Part shown: positions 13,101 through 26,120 of the stretch, piece by piece
How the letters are laid out: each line of letters begins with the position of its first letter
Position numbering within the stretch: the stretch's first letter is position 1
Assembly (NCBI RefSeq): GCF_914767665.1
Contig: NC_059503.1
Location: forward strand, 35,464,001 to 35,528,000
Reading direction: 5' to 3'
DNA from: Harmonia axyridis
Lineage: Eukaryota > Arthropoda > Insecta > Coleoptera > Coccinellidae
DNA length: 64,000 nt
Translations under genes and position numbers: made by a program
The notes under the pieces: model-generated
Told to the model about the DNA's origin: nothing
Seen by the model: the letters and a program-made list of their open reading frames with translations, nothing else
Databases searched by the model: none

Positions 13101-16100
13101 TGAAAGATTTTTCGTAATGTTCAATTTCAAGTTAAATCTCACTATCAACAGTATATAGGTGATTCTGAAGGCTGTCAATGCTGGAGTTTTTGAGAAGGGT
13201 CTATACAGATTCATGGGTCAGTTCAAATATTAGTAGGTATGCTTTATTATACCGATCGCCCATCGATTTATATCAGGCTTTCACTGTTAATTATTTCAAA
13301 ATATTCATCATTCAGAAAATTCCTTATTCATTAAAAAATTAGAATGATTTTAAACAATAGCTATGCATGATATACCTACCTTTTCGAACAAACATTTATT
13401 TTTTTCATGAATTTTCACAAAAAAATATTATACAAAAAGCTTTGTCAAAGGCTGAAAAACGGTTCTTATAAAATTAAGAACAAAGACGTAAAAACGTATT
13501 TTGAAATCTTTCATGAGATAGAAAAGGACGGTAAAGCAGAGGAACGTTTGATAATATGCTTCAATCATCCTGAGAAGTGGTGGAATCTGAAAAACGCTGC
13601 GTTTTTACCTAACGTTTCGCCGACCACAGAACCTACTACAGTAGGCATCTTCAGTGTTTTCTCGACCGTAGTTTGTAACTTTTGATACTCCAAGAATAAC
13701 CATTTGGAGAAATCTAATATCTCTGTTATCTGAAAAATCTTAAACATTTATATTTATCTAAAATCTCAATTTTTTTTATAATGGTTAAATATTTTCAACT
13801 AAATGCATATATTTCAAGTTTTCACCGGTTGATATAAAGAATTTTACTGTCATTTCCGTCTGCTGAGATTTAATTCCACTAGTTCGTGTTATGAGCAAGA
13901 ATCAAAACGCGTACTAACATAGTAATTAACTGAAATCCTATAGCTTCATCTAAGATTTACCGTTACATGGGAACGAACTCCAGTGCAATTTTTTAAAAAA
14001 GCTCGTGCATACATCTTGCCTTTACGGAATAAAACGTATTGCTTCCGGTCAAACGGACTAACTACAAATAAATTGTGGACAAATTCATCGATAATGATTC
14101 TTTCTCGACCTCTTTCTCGGGTTCCCACACTAGATGTCGATAAAAATGGAGAACGGGCTTTATAAAGCTGTTGAAAATATACGCTAGATGATTTTCACGT
14201 ATCGGAATTAGCATGAAAATAAGCTCCTCTTGATATAGGTTTGTTCAGTTGGAAACTGGATGACGTTCGACAAGTTCTGTGCGCTTAATGAGCACAGAAC
14301 GACATCTTATGTTTCTGTGCGGCTAATTGACATTTGTCATGTCTGTGACTTACAATATGACGGATCGAGATCGAGATGTTTCCCACGCAGGAGATCTATA
14401 CCGGAATACCGAGCCGCATTGGTCATTCTCACCGAAATATGCGCCTCACTCTTCTTTATCTAACAATCTCGCAAGAGTCATACGCCTCCGGTGTAAAATA
14501 GTGCGATGAACATAACCTCCAATCCATTATCATGTAAATTGAATGTCCACGTATAGGAGAATAAATTTGAAGAAGTATCCAAGAAGACTTATGAAGAGAA
14601 AGTTCAGAAACCAGACTGATGGGGTTGCAGGGCCGTAACTGTGGTATTTTTCTCCTTTGGGCTCTTTGGGGTTCTGCAAGGGGAGGTTTTGGGACTAGAT
14701 AGTTTCTCGTAGTCAGTTTTTTAGATATTCTTAAGCGAATATTTTCCAATTTCTTACTGCTATGTTGTTTTTTCAAGAATATTGAATATTAGTTGGAATT
14801 TTACGTATTCAACGAAGGCAATAAAAAATTCATCTGGATTTTCAGATACTGAGTAGTTCGTGAAATTAACGTTTCGGTCATTATTGGTTAATGCATTGAG
14901 AAATCAAAAACTACTTATACCACTTGTTAACTCGTCATGACTTTTCTCAAGCAAAGCCGCAAAGAAGATCCTTCAAGTTCAGGTAATTCAGAATCCACAA
15001 GGCCTGAAGCTTCTAAAAAGTTACTAAACTCAATATAAACTCTATTAGGGTGACTTTATTTTCTTGACTGTGGTAATACATCAGGACGAAGATTATTTGA
15101 AGCCATCCAAGAAGTATACAGGGAGCTATAAAAGAATAGGCGAAGAGATTATCATTTTGTCATTTTCGTTCAAATTACTCAGAGAAAGAGAAACTAAAAG
15201 TTCATAGGAATCTTGTATTAAGTTCAGCAAGAAAATTGTGTATTTGAGTCTTTGCGGTTCTCTTAGTTTTGACAATAAACATTTCCTGTCCCAAATTCAA
15301 CGACCAAAATCATGGATAAAAATTGTTCAATGACTTTAGGTCAAAACTTCCAACGGATAGCCCAGGTACGCAAGTGAATATCATAATCATAATCGTTCCT
15401 CTGGAGAGATCCGACCCTGATCCTAACTTCTAATATATCAAGTTAACCATGAATCTTATAATGGATATACGCCCTCTACATGCCAACAAAACAACTATGC
15501 ATTTTTAACTTGTTCTTATTTTTATTTCTTTTGAGAGGCGAGCTGCCTTTTTCAAAGTGTATTCACCCAATGATGCCCAGCTAATCTATGGGTAAAAGTC
15601 TGAAGGCGATCGTCGCCGATCGCTCAGCTGGTCCGCTGCGATAACATAACCTATCTCAACTGTGAAAATGTTGTTGCAGATTTAAAAATAGCCTTTAATC
15701 TCTTATATGTGGACTGTGGCGGCAGTAAAAACGTTGGCTGTTCGAGGGGTACTTAAAATGTCGTTGTTTCTCCATAAAATTCCGGAACGGAGAATTTTCC
15801 TCATTTATCGTAATGTAAAATTAGAAATAAACGTGCCAAATGAATTTGGAATAATAATAAATTGGAATTGGTTGTCTCTAGCGAAATTTTTATATTGGTT
15901 CTATTCTCAAATCACGCTGGAGTAACATATTTTTGGGTTTATTTCAGAGGACTCATAGCATTTCTTGATTGATTATGGTATGATCTTTGGTTGGTTGCAG
16001 AAATTCTAGTGGAAATTTTATTTTCATCATTAAGCTCTTTGGTTGAATTTTCAAATTTTGTTTGTCCATCATAATTTTCCATCCTCAGTTGGAAGAACTG

Positions 16101-17984
16101 AAGTAACACTTGGTCGGAGATCTATATTAAATATTTTCAATATGGTGGTTAAATTGGACGTCTTCGTCATAATGTGTTATTTTCATGTCCATTGAAATAT
16201 TTGAGAAGCTGAAACAAACTTCTGTCGAATTTACCAAAACTTTTATATTCATTGATTACGTGTTCAATATAATTGTGAAATGTTGATCACATACATATAT
16301 GTTGATAGAGGTTAACTGAATTCGTTTCTTCAGATCTTCAATAAATTTCAAAACAGGCTAGAAATTTGCATAATTTCATATCGATACGAAAACATGAAGA
16401 AATAAGTGGTCGGATCCACTAATAAATCCTAATAACAATGCCCTATTTTTCATCTCACATTAATATAACCCTAGATATATGCATTTCGTTTAAAAAAAAA
16501 CACTAATTTATCTCAAACGATAAGCATGCTTCCGGAAAAAATGAAAATATGAACACTAGAACAAATCATGAAGAATCAATGGACAGAGGAGAGTCCATTA
16601 TAACTTCTCTCACAAATATAGATTCATAATGCATGCACCGAGAAAAATTGACGAATGAACGCATTCCAAACATTGCACTTCAATTGAAATTGAAATGCCG
16701 TACACTCGAGTATAATAGTATCGAGTTAGTAGTCGTGGAATTGTAAACATTGTGGAACTTTTACCTCGTCATGATAAGTCTGTAGGTGTCTGAGTACTTG
16801 AAAAAACCAGACGCTTAAAAATAAACCCATGGAACGCTTGACCAAAGGCAATAAACCCAAGATGGCCTTGTATCATTCGCGCACTTTTACGCTTACTCCA
16901 ACGACATTTCAAGGAAAATGATGTTAATAATCCGAAACTTCATAGAGTTAACCCGACAAAAATATTAGTGAAAATTGATTTGAAGGAAACAATCAAATAG
17001 ATATGGAGTAATATTAAAATCATAACTTTCAACATTTTTGAAGAATCGTGAAAAATGTTATTACCACTAGAATGAAAAATTAAAATTTACACATTTCATA
17101 ACTTATTTATCCTCTACAGGCATTTCAATTATATTGCAATCGAAGGACAGACCTAAAAAAACACATCGATATTTCGATGACTCAATCTACAACCACGTAT
17201 ACCATTGAGAGGCGTTTTTTTTCAAGCTGCATTTCCTTATTCCTTCGATTTATCCAACGCTGGATTTCATTGGAATCGAATCAGGATGTCGGCAAGTTGA
17301 CGGCAATGAAAAATATGAGAATTATGGATATTAAATCAAGAAGACAGCATTGAACTCGTTACCGGTTGAATATTTCAGAAATTTATTGGAAATTATATTT
17401 CAACAAGGTCATTTCGTTTTTAAATGAAAACATAAGGGTATGAGCAGTTATTAATATAGATGTTTTTATATAAAATCTAAAATAAGCTAAATTTGTTACA
17501 TAACACTTTGTTCGTCTTGCTTCACAAATAAGGGAAACCAAAGTACATCATTCTGAGAAGGGTCATACACAGTATTTGAACTTCGTGTTTTGGATACCAA
17601 AACGAGTAATTTTTCAAGATCCCTGAAGAAACATGAAAACTATTACCTTGATAAAATAAAAATGGGAAGAGAAGTCAAAAATAATGATTTCGAAACTAAA
17701 CTCCAAAAAATATTCTGTGAAATCCTTTATCGTATATGGTTTAATTCATCAATCTCAAAATTAATTTTTCTATGTTGGAAAGATTGATGTCAAATCAGTA
17801 TATTGAATAGTTATATACAAATATTTTCTCTAATATTGTGGCGAATCGGTTGATTCTGCCTACCTTTTAGAACAAAATATTGCGGGAATATTTCAGTTGC
17901 ACAGAGATTTTAAGGTTATATTGCAGTATAATATTTGTTATTATTGGATTCTATTATCTGTAAAATTTTTAATACAGAAAACAG

Positions 17985-18200
17985 TTCTGCCAACCAAAAT
18001 TTTTCAATGCAAAAATCAATAAACTGTATTTATGGAAATATTCCATTGAATTCAATTAAAATTCGGTGAATAAGAGAAAATTATGTACAACACTCGTTCA
18101 AAAACTAGCCACGAAGTGGAGAGTTTTAGAATTTTGAACTCGTGGCAGAATATCAATGCCTTCTGCAATATTATTTTTATGAATTATTAGTATATATTAT
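17985..18200 (+). repeat. Dispersed repeat family, copy 1
   Basis: Shares a run of similar blocks in the same order with 34755-34985: TATTTATGGAAATATTC, then TTCRGTGAAT, then AATxATGTAxAAxACTCGT, then AATGCCTTCTGCA. A partial copy lies near 24985-25070. Probably an old transposon or SINE-like family; the ends are not defined. Confidence 0.55.
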
Positions 18201-18829
18201 AAATAATTATTTTGTGTTTCTTCTATGTGAAATTGTCAAGAAATGATTCGAAAATGTCTTGTGTTGTTTCAGTTCATTGATCATAAGAATATTAGGGATG
18301 TTTTTTCAAAATGAAATCTTCAAAACATATAGTGTGACGATGGCCTTTCTAAGGCTTATTATTGCTCTCAAGGATTATTTTTTTAAGAAGAATTTTGTAT
18401 TTATATCGCTACATCTACTCGATGTGTAGAAAGTCAATATCAGTAATCAATACAAAATGTCTGTAATTCGACATGCCAAAACATGATAACGCAGTTTCAA
18501 ATAGATAACAAATATGCGGTTATTTCAGAAGGATCGTTTTATTGGATGAACATGTACTTTAATTCATCATAAAAACAAGTTAAACGCATTACATCAAGCG
18601 GAAAGTACACACATTCCACAATACACATTGTAATCTAAATGAGTGTCCCTAATTACTCGAATTGTATTGACATCTGTCGGACACCGAAGTGAGCACGATC
18701 GAAAAACGTCGAAAATGGAGACATAAAACTCGTAAATAAACTAAAGGCCGCAAGAAATTAGAACCGAACAAATTGAATGGCTTTAATTTCTCGTGTAGAA
18801 TAGAAATGGACGTATTAAAACTTGTCCAT

Positions 18830-19030
18830 GATGTATTTCAGCCGGTTCTTCCGTCTCTCTTCGGATCGTAAATGTTGCGCGAGGTGGAACAGAGAGGTCA
18901 CTGATTGACGACGCGATTCGATGTCCGACGGTGCTCTTCATGACCGTCTTTGGTCGCGGCATAAATTTCGAGAAAACAGAAAAAAGGTCGAAAGTATTTT
19001 AACGAGTATTAGGTGATTATTACGACCGAT
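18830..19030. promoter_or_regulatory. CpG-rich patch 1.7 kb upstream of exon 1
   Basis: Local rise in G+C and CpG (for example GACGACGCGATTCGATGTCC) with no ORF or repeat. Its position upstream of the first known coding exon makes a promoter or proximal enhancer possible, but no TATA box or downstream element could be fixed. Confidence 0.3.
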
Positions 19031-20707
19031 TTCAGTGTACGAGATGGCAATTGTTTTGTAATAGGCCAGTTTTTGAGGCTTTTGTCGATGGAGATTCATA
19101 ATTGGGGTATTCATTTTCTTCTACGTTTTTATATACAACTTAGTATTATATTTAGTTTGAAGTTGAAGTAGACAGGAATTGTCGAAATAACAAATCTTTC
19201 AGAATATCTATAAAACATATTTTTCTATATTAATAGGCAAGGTTTGCAACTTCGCGGTTCAAAGTTTTCATTTAATTTTGAAGAAACAACCTATCCATTT
19301 GAAAGGGTTTTTCAATGAGAAACATGGCATTCAATACAATTCTACCGATAACATTGATTACTAAGTGTGCCACTTGCTTCTTCGAAAACGTTTTAGACCT
19401 TTAATGATAAACGGAAAAGCAATAGCCTTTGCATCATAGCATCCAGAATGGTAGTTTGAGTAAGAGTTAAGGATTATACTAATGAGTATCGAATATTGAG
19501 AACAACCAATTGTCAAGCGGTAGATACACTTTCTATTTGGATGAGTATGCTTTTGTTTTCAACCTTCAGCTTACCCAAAAAAGTTCTTGGATATTCCTCT
19601 CATTCCCTTCAAATGAAACAGTAACAACTGTGAAGCTTTTGAAGATTCCAACAATTATCCGTAGGACCTTGAACATTAGATCTTCTTCATAAAGATTTTT
19701 CACTTCTGTTGGTACGCCATAAGGTACTGAATGATCACTGTTAGTAGCCTGCATGGCGATACAAGTGCATGCTGTTATCTGTTCAATTTCCATTCGACCA
19801 ACTGAACACCAGGCTAAACATTAGAAATTCTCTATCGTCGTCAAGTTTTGAAATCTAAGGAAAAATCTGTATCAATAAACATTTAGATCATCCTGAAACG
19901 TCATGTTGACGACACAGCCAACGATTCATAGGACTTCGACAACCGAATTTTCAGTAGACTTTGCGTCATGAGATGAAATCGGTTGATGGCCACGTTTCTA
20001 CTACCCGGATGTTTACTGATTGTCCTCCAGTAAGAAGTTACGTCACAGAGATATTATAAACACAACAGATCTACCCGTCTGCGATCTCTTGCACGTCATA
20101 AGTCATGACTGCGGCGTGCTCACTTGAATTATAATAATTGCATTTGTGATTTTTGCCTAGAACACTTGTTATCTGACCTAATTACAATCGCTCAGTCAAC
20201 CAGTAGATCCGAACGACTGAAATACTCACAGAATTCGCTGTTTCGAGTGCACGCCTTCCACTGGCCGATTGTAATGCAGCTAAGACCAATTTTCATATCG
20301 GAATCAAGAAGTTATTGAAAATAAGCTCTAAATTGGCGCAAATATCTCGAATGAAACAAAAGTTGATTTATATTCGTTCAGATTCGTAATAATAATTATA
20401 AATATAGAACAAATTTAAATTATTTACTAGTAGTTTGTCAACTTTAGACCCCTTTTTCCTATAATTCCTTTCTAATCTCGACAACGAGTCGATTTTGGTC
20501 GTTCAGTTCAATTTTGTGTTTCGACGTGTACATAGAAAACGATACGAGGGTGAACGTGTCTATGGCTTTCTCGTTCCGTCTCCCTCCCAGCTTCGAAGTG
20601 CATAATCTGATTTTAATGAAAAAGTATTCAGTTGTGGAAGGAATACAATCAAAAATTGATTTGTTATAACGAGTGTTGAGGAAGAAAAACTCAAATTGCC
20701 ATACTGA

Positions 20708-20716
20708 ATGGAGTAG
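20708..20716 (+). promoter_or_regulatory. Two-codon upstream ORF (ATG GAG TAG) next to the main start
   Basis: ATG at 20708, one sense codon, then TAG at 20714-20716, ending four bases before the main ATG at 20721 and in another frame. If this stretch is in the mature 5' UTR, a minimal ORF here could lower or gate translation of the zinc-finger protein. The sequence is seen directly; a regulatory role is inference. Confidence 0.35.
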
Positions 20717-20720
20717 CAAA

Positions 20721-21014
20721 ATGTTCAACAATGACCACAGTGGAAACCCACTTCCTAGACTGTCTCCTCAAGGTGCAAGAATGAACACGAGTCAAAGTGC
20801 TATAGTTAACCCTCCTCAGAATACTCTAGTGCATTCTAACCTAACTTGGAATGAATCATCACATCCTACACCTTCCATGTCTATGTACACCAGCAGTGCG
20901 ATGACGATGACATTTCCAACCTTTGATACAGGTCCTAGCACGTCTTCAGGTGTTTACCACCATCAGAGTATGTTTCAGTTTCCACCCTACCACGTCCCGT
21001 TCGACTACCAACAG
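20721..21014 (+). CDS. Coding exon 1: N-terminal region of zinc-finger protein
   Basis: Encodes 98 residues starting MFNNDHSGNPLPRLSPQGAR and ending PFDYQQ, followed by a GTAAAA donor. The composition is rich in Ser, Thr, Pro, Met and Gln with no fold recognisable, as usual for the disordered N-terminus of a transcription factor. The start is the first in-frame ATG after a TAA at 20667-20669 and has a good insect context (CAAA before ATG). It joins exon 2 in phase 0. The 5' UTR and its true start are not resolved; the exon probably extends upstream. An alternative first exon elsewhere in the upstream 20 kb is possible. Assignment to this gene rests on the donor, frame and composition rather than on a conserved domain. 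Confidence 0.72.
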
Positions 21015-21501
21015 GTAAAAAGACTGTGTAATATTTTATGCTCCGATGAAATAATCGAAGCACGATATAAAAAGCTTTCCACAGAATTTAATCTTCTTCT
21101 TCTTCGTGATATTCGAAAAACGTTTGAAGTATGGATTTTCCGAAAAACAGGTAGTTCAGATCACGATAATCCCGAAACGACTTCGCAATAAATTATTAAT
21201 GAAATTTAAAGGGATGATTTATCACTTCCATCGTCATAATTTACCCCGTCTTTTTTCGTGCTTACGTTTTCTTTCGATAGCGCACAGAAAGAGAATTAAA
21301 AGTATGAGTTATGGGACAACCCTTCCTTACTTCTGTATACCGTGAGGTTTCTCTCCATCCCCTGAGATAAAAAAGACATTATACTTCTGACTTCAGTGGC
21401 GCCAAGGGTTGATGTTGGGTTTAACATCGTGAATATTCGTGGTTTGTATACTATTGTATGATTTCTGTTCAGTTCTTCACAAATAGGTATTTACCATGAA
21501 G

Positions 21502-21720
21502 AAAAGAAGAGAGATATCTTGATATCATATTTCTCAAGTTATTTTCGACGAAATATTCCTGATATGAAGAATTCTGCTGCTGAAATATCAAAACAGTGTA
21601 TAAAAAATAAACAAATCAATCGAAGATTGATGCCAATTCTTCAAATCAAAACTTCAATATCAGGAATATTTCGCCGAAAATAACTTGAGGAATATGATAT
21701 CAAGATATCTCTCTTCTTTT
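21502..21720. repeat. Fold-back repeat in intron 1
   Basis: Arms of about 64 bp at 21502-21565 and 21657-21720 are inverted copies, with outer ends AAAAGAAGAGAGATATCTTG and its complement. About 90 bp of unrelated sequence lies between. The RNA would form a long stem. Likely a miniature transposon; target duplication unclear. Confidence 0.75.
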
Positions 21721-24700
21721 CGGAAGTTAATGCATCTAGATTGTTGTCATCACGAAAATTGAAAAAAAAAAGGGTAGAGCACTTTCATTTTGGAAAAAAG
21801 CTCTTTACTGCTCCTTGTATCATGTTGATAGAACTCAAAAAAAGAATATCAAATTAGTAAGCAATATGAAATGGAATTGAGATGATTTGAACCCTAAAGA
21901 TTGAGTTGAACATAAATTAAAATGTAAGCAGTATAAGATTGCACAGAAATACAATCAACAAGAAAAATCTTTATAAAACACATTATGCTTCTTTCAATCC
22001 AAATACTCAGTAGATGTACAGCTGAAAAAGATCACAGAATAAACACCGAATGTTTCTTCTACGAAATTCCCCATCTCCTGCGTCCTACGCCACTGGCTGT
22101 CTTGCACTGAATGAAAAAAGCAATTTCAAAACTGCGCTCGACAATATATCACGGCACGAAATTCAGATGTCCGACCGCAATTTTAAGCTACTTTAATTTT
22201 CGTTTTTTGCCATTAATGATAATGGCCATATTTCTCGCTCTGTGGTTCGCTACTTCTCCGTGTTCTTGCAGTTGGAGGATCGAATGAGCGCACAAGGAAG
22301 TTTGGACAGTTTGGAGTATTGGATAACGGGCATAACTCATCATTGTATCCTAAAACTTGATCATCTTGAAAAATTGCCGCTCAACACGGTAGCAGCACCA
22401 ATAACGAGTCAGTAATTGGTTTGGGAGGGGGAGTTTTCTATGAAATGAAGGAGGGCGTTGTTAGGTTCTGTTGCTGCAACAAATTTCTATGAAAGGAAAA
22501 CCATGTTGATGTCGCACATGAATATGTATCACTTCACATTTGGTTATTTGAATGATTAAAGGCCTATAGACCTATGGTCTCCTTTCTGATATTTGTATTA
22601 ATAACACAGGACAACGAAAAGAAAAAATCGGGATGGAAATTATTTTGTGTAGTCTTAGGTAAACTCCCTTCTTAGCCACCTAAATCGCTTCCCAGAAAGC
22701 TTTTGATTTTAGTGAAAAACACAGAAAAAGATTTCATCAGGACATTAAAAATATGAAAGATGAAAAACTATGGGGTATCTGCATGATGGCAGTACATATA
22801 CATAGTTATTTCTAACATGAAATATACACAAGTTGAAAATGAAAAAACTCTAAATGTAACATATCTCAAAAAAAAAAAATCTGACAGACAAAATTTGAGA
22901 ACTATTTTGGATTCTGCACCCAAAAATTAACAGTCGAAATATCTGTTTCTCAATCAGATGAAAAAAATATTTCTCCAAAGAAGTATTTGATATGAACCAA
23001 GACACAGTGGGGTTAACGTTCTTTGCCTTTTTTCCTTCACGTCTTCGATTATGCTTTTCGATTAACTTTTAAGTGAAGGTATACTCTCTCAACTTTTACA
23101 GGAAGTAAAGTAATTGGCTGTATCTGAGAACGTGTGTAGGTGTACACGTTGATCAATATGCGTTTTCTCTTTAATTGTTCGCTTGCTAGGCAACGTATAA
23201 AAAAGTTTTACAGCAGATGTTGTACGGTATTGTCGAGATGACACAGGGCAGTACCGGCTACGTACTCTAGAGTCACTCCTTCATGATCTCAGGTCAGAAA
23301 TGGTTCGGCTTTATCTACACTTGTCTTCTTCACTATGCTATAAAAGTTGGAGGAAACAACCAAAATAAAATAATATAATCGGAATTAGTTTATATTTTAT
23401 AATTTCCTATGAGTTCATATTGGGACCTTTGGCAGATAATTATGCAATTCTTAGAACTGGAAGTCAAAACAATCATTCTTTATCTATACTGTTAGTTGCT
23501 ACTTATTTCCTTATCTCTTTTTTCAGTTTTTCATGCAATATTTCGTTATTCATTATTTCTCATCAATTATACTCCTAACAATATAAGATTCCATAAATCA
23601 TCGCTATCTCAGAAAAATTACTGGAGTGGATGTTGTTTTTGTTGATCAACTACCGAAACGTGATATTTTTCCCAACTAGCTGAATCTAACTGAGTATTTT
23701 TTATTGGATTATATTGAGTTGCCTTGAAATTTTCATTTTGTGGAAATCTGAATTCTAAATATGAATTTTAGGGATGACGATCAAACTAGGTATTTTGTCC
23801 TCGGTCCGGCCCTTATCGCCGATATCCAGAATACCGTGGCTTTTTTACCAAATCGACCATTAACTTCTTGTACCGTAATTTGAATTGAAATGGTGGTAAA
23901 CTTTGTAGGGGTCCGTAAATGTTTACTTTGAATTTATTGCCCCTTTTTTCTTTCGTCGATAATTTGGCGTTGTATTGACCATAAAATTCTGAAGCAATTT
24001 GTGGCGTGCCACTTCTGATGGCGGTTTGTTTTCGATGATTGATGTCCGTGTGTAGAAGGCATGGTCGCGTAAGAATTGAAAAAATTCTTTGAAGCTCGAT
24101 TCATATTATCATACACGGATCGTTTTCGTCACCAAGCTGTCGTACTATTGATTGATGAAGATGAGACGAAACGAAAATCAGTAAGAATATTTGGTGCATA
24201 CCTACTCCATATTTATAAAGGGAAAATATGGAGGAAAATATTGGACTTTGAGCAAAAAATTTATGACGATGCAAAATATCAGTTATTTTAGAATCAATAG
24301 AATCAAGTTTGAATATATTCTTAAGAAAATTACGCCAATGATCAAAACACTTCATTTCGGTATATATTCAATATTTTAGCATTCAATGTACAGAACAGCT
24401 TTAAAACATTTTTTAAATAGCCCCTGATAGACTTGAAAAGGTATAAATTGGAATCTCAAATGAGAAAAATCCGATTAGGGGTTTCTTAAATGAGGCTGTT
24501 CGAAATTTTATTCTCTTGATAAATTGGAATGAAATTTTGCTTTCGTATGTAAAATATCAATTTCAAGGTTCATGGGCAATTTCGCGTTGTTCGCTTTATC
24601 ATAACTACAGAAAATTCAAGCAGAATATTGAAAAAAAGTCTTACACTCCAAAATGCTACCTAGTTAGTAGCGAATAATAACAATTTCAAGCTTTATGCTT

Positions 24701-25289
24701 GAACACAACTTTTGAAATATCTGAAAGTTTTTTTGGAAAAATATCGGATATATTCATATTATGGACAGTGATAGCGACTCAGAAGTTCTAACTCCTCCAG
24801 AAATAAGGAAGGTGGCAAAAAATATCGATTGTCAGAAAATGTCGAATGTTTCATTCGCATTGAAAATGATCTCTTTACTGCCTAGGCAGGAAAGTAGTTA
24901 ATTTGCTACCTAGGCGGAAAAAGTAATACTTTGATGATTGATTTGTGTCTGCAAAATCATATTTTGTTGTTAATCGGAGAAAATATAATGTATAATACTC
25001 GTACAGAAAGCTCATCATAACTTAGTTCATTCAAAAACTTGAATTTTGAACGCAAAACCTTCTTCACGTGTATAATAAGTAACCATTCTTTTAATATTTC
25101 TTTTTATCACTACTTGTAAATATTGCGCGGAAGTATATAAAGTTAATGCTTTCCATATAAGGCTTTTTTAAAACTTTTCAAATTGAAAAACTACTTAGGC
25201 AATAGTTTAGAGATAAAAATTTCATTGGGAAAGAGTCCCCATTTCCAAAGTAAACGTTTTCCGAAACGTGAAAATGCAAATCAAAAGAT

Positions 25290-25720
25290 GAGAAGTTCTT
25301 CGACGAGCGACTTTACCCGGATTTGTCTTTGAGGGTCGCGGAAATAAAATATCGCGGAATTAAACTCGACAGTCGGCGAAATACCCCTCGATTTCTTTCG
25401 CAACTTTTTAACCCATCCTCGACTCTCTTGCCGGGCTATTAACTCGGTTTTTAATCAGGAATTCTGAAAGTCCGATCTCATCGTCGGCTTACCTGCCCGT
25501 TCTTAATTCGTCATTATTAAAATAATACTCGAGTTTTAATATTTCATTTCAGTTATTCCTGGTTTTTTGGATTGCCGGGTTGGAAGTCTCCGAGATTTAA
25601 TAACGTTTGAAAATCGGGGAGACGTTCGTTTTGCCCCTTTTCGGACAATTAGATCAGGCCGCTCTTGACGGATTCGAATCTTTGAGAGGCACCCGGCGAA
25701 AGCAGTTCCAATTCCACTTT
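25290..25720. promoter_or_regulatory. CpG-rich patch in intron 1
   Basis: G+C and CpG clearly above the intron background, bounded on the right by a dispersed repeat at 25801. The ORF on the minus strand here looks like a by-product of low stop frequency. Candidate intronic regulatory sequence. Confidence 0.28.
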
Positions 25721-25800
25721 TTAGACTATTCTCACTGATAATAAACGTTCGGAATAGAAAAAAATTGACCTGTCCCTGGATTAGAACGAATTTCAAAGTA

Positions 25801-26120
25801 CAGGGTAGGCAAATTTCGATGTTTTAGCACTACAACTTTTAAACAAGGGTAGTATTCATTTTTGGCCACCTTCTTTTGTTTCCGAGTTATAAGCGAAAAT
25901 TGGAAAAATGACGATATTGAAAAACATTTATATCTCCGCTAATACTGATGATAGAGCTCTGAAATTAAAACATTATAGAGGCAATTTTTTACGTAGAATC
26001 CAGTGGCGTGCTCGTATTTTCAAAAGGGTTTTTAATTACGAAGCTATAACCCAAAGTTATGTTTTTTTCAGATGGGAACACTAGATTTTTCTGCCATTTT
26101 CTGAAAGCTTAATTTTTCCG
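25801..26120 (+). repeat. Dispersed repeat beginning CAGGGTAGGC
   Basis: An abrupt change from CpG-rich DNA to a block beginning CAGGGTAGGCAAATTTCGAT, with no coding content. The CAGGGT start is the same kind seen at 9585, 28491 and 40071. Called by the terminal motif only; the right end is not defined. Confidence 0.35.

Larger units (their letters stand above)
1..20720. other. Upstream region without a supported gene
   Basis: AT-rich DNA with many short chance ORFs (60-140 codons), often overlapping on both strands, with no domain, splice pattern or homology signal that I recognise. It contains the transposon relics listed separately (619-1210, 2851-3057, 4491-4655, 9583-10186, 17985-18200) and CpG-richer patches near 1.97-2.5 kb and 18.8-19.0 kb. 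It may hold the promoter or untranslated first exons of the zinc-finger gene, but none can be fixed from sequence alone. Confidence 0.6.

Noticed and set aside
13407..13685. 92-codon Lys-rich ORF
   Set aside because: A-rich DNA produces Lys/Asn-rich frames; no domain and no transcription signal seen.
21015..21191. Continuation of exon 1 as an unspliced reading frame to 21191
   Set aside because: A GTAAAA donor at 21015 and the loss of exon-like composition after it favour splicing. A retained-intron short isoform cannot be excluded.
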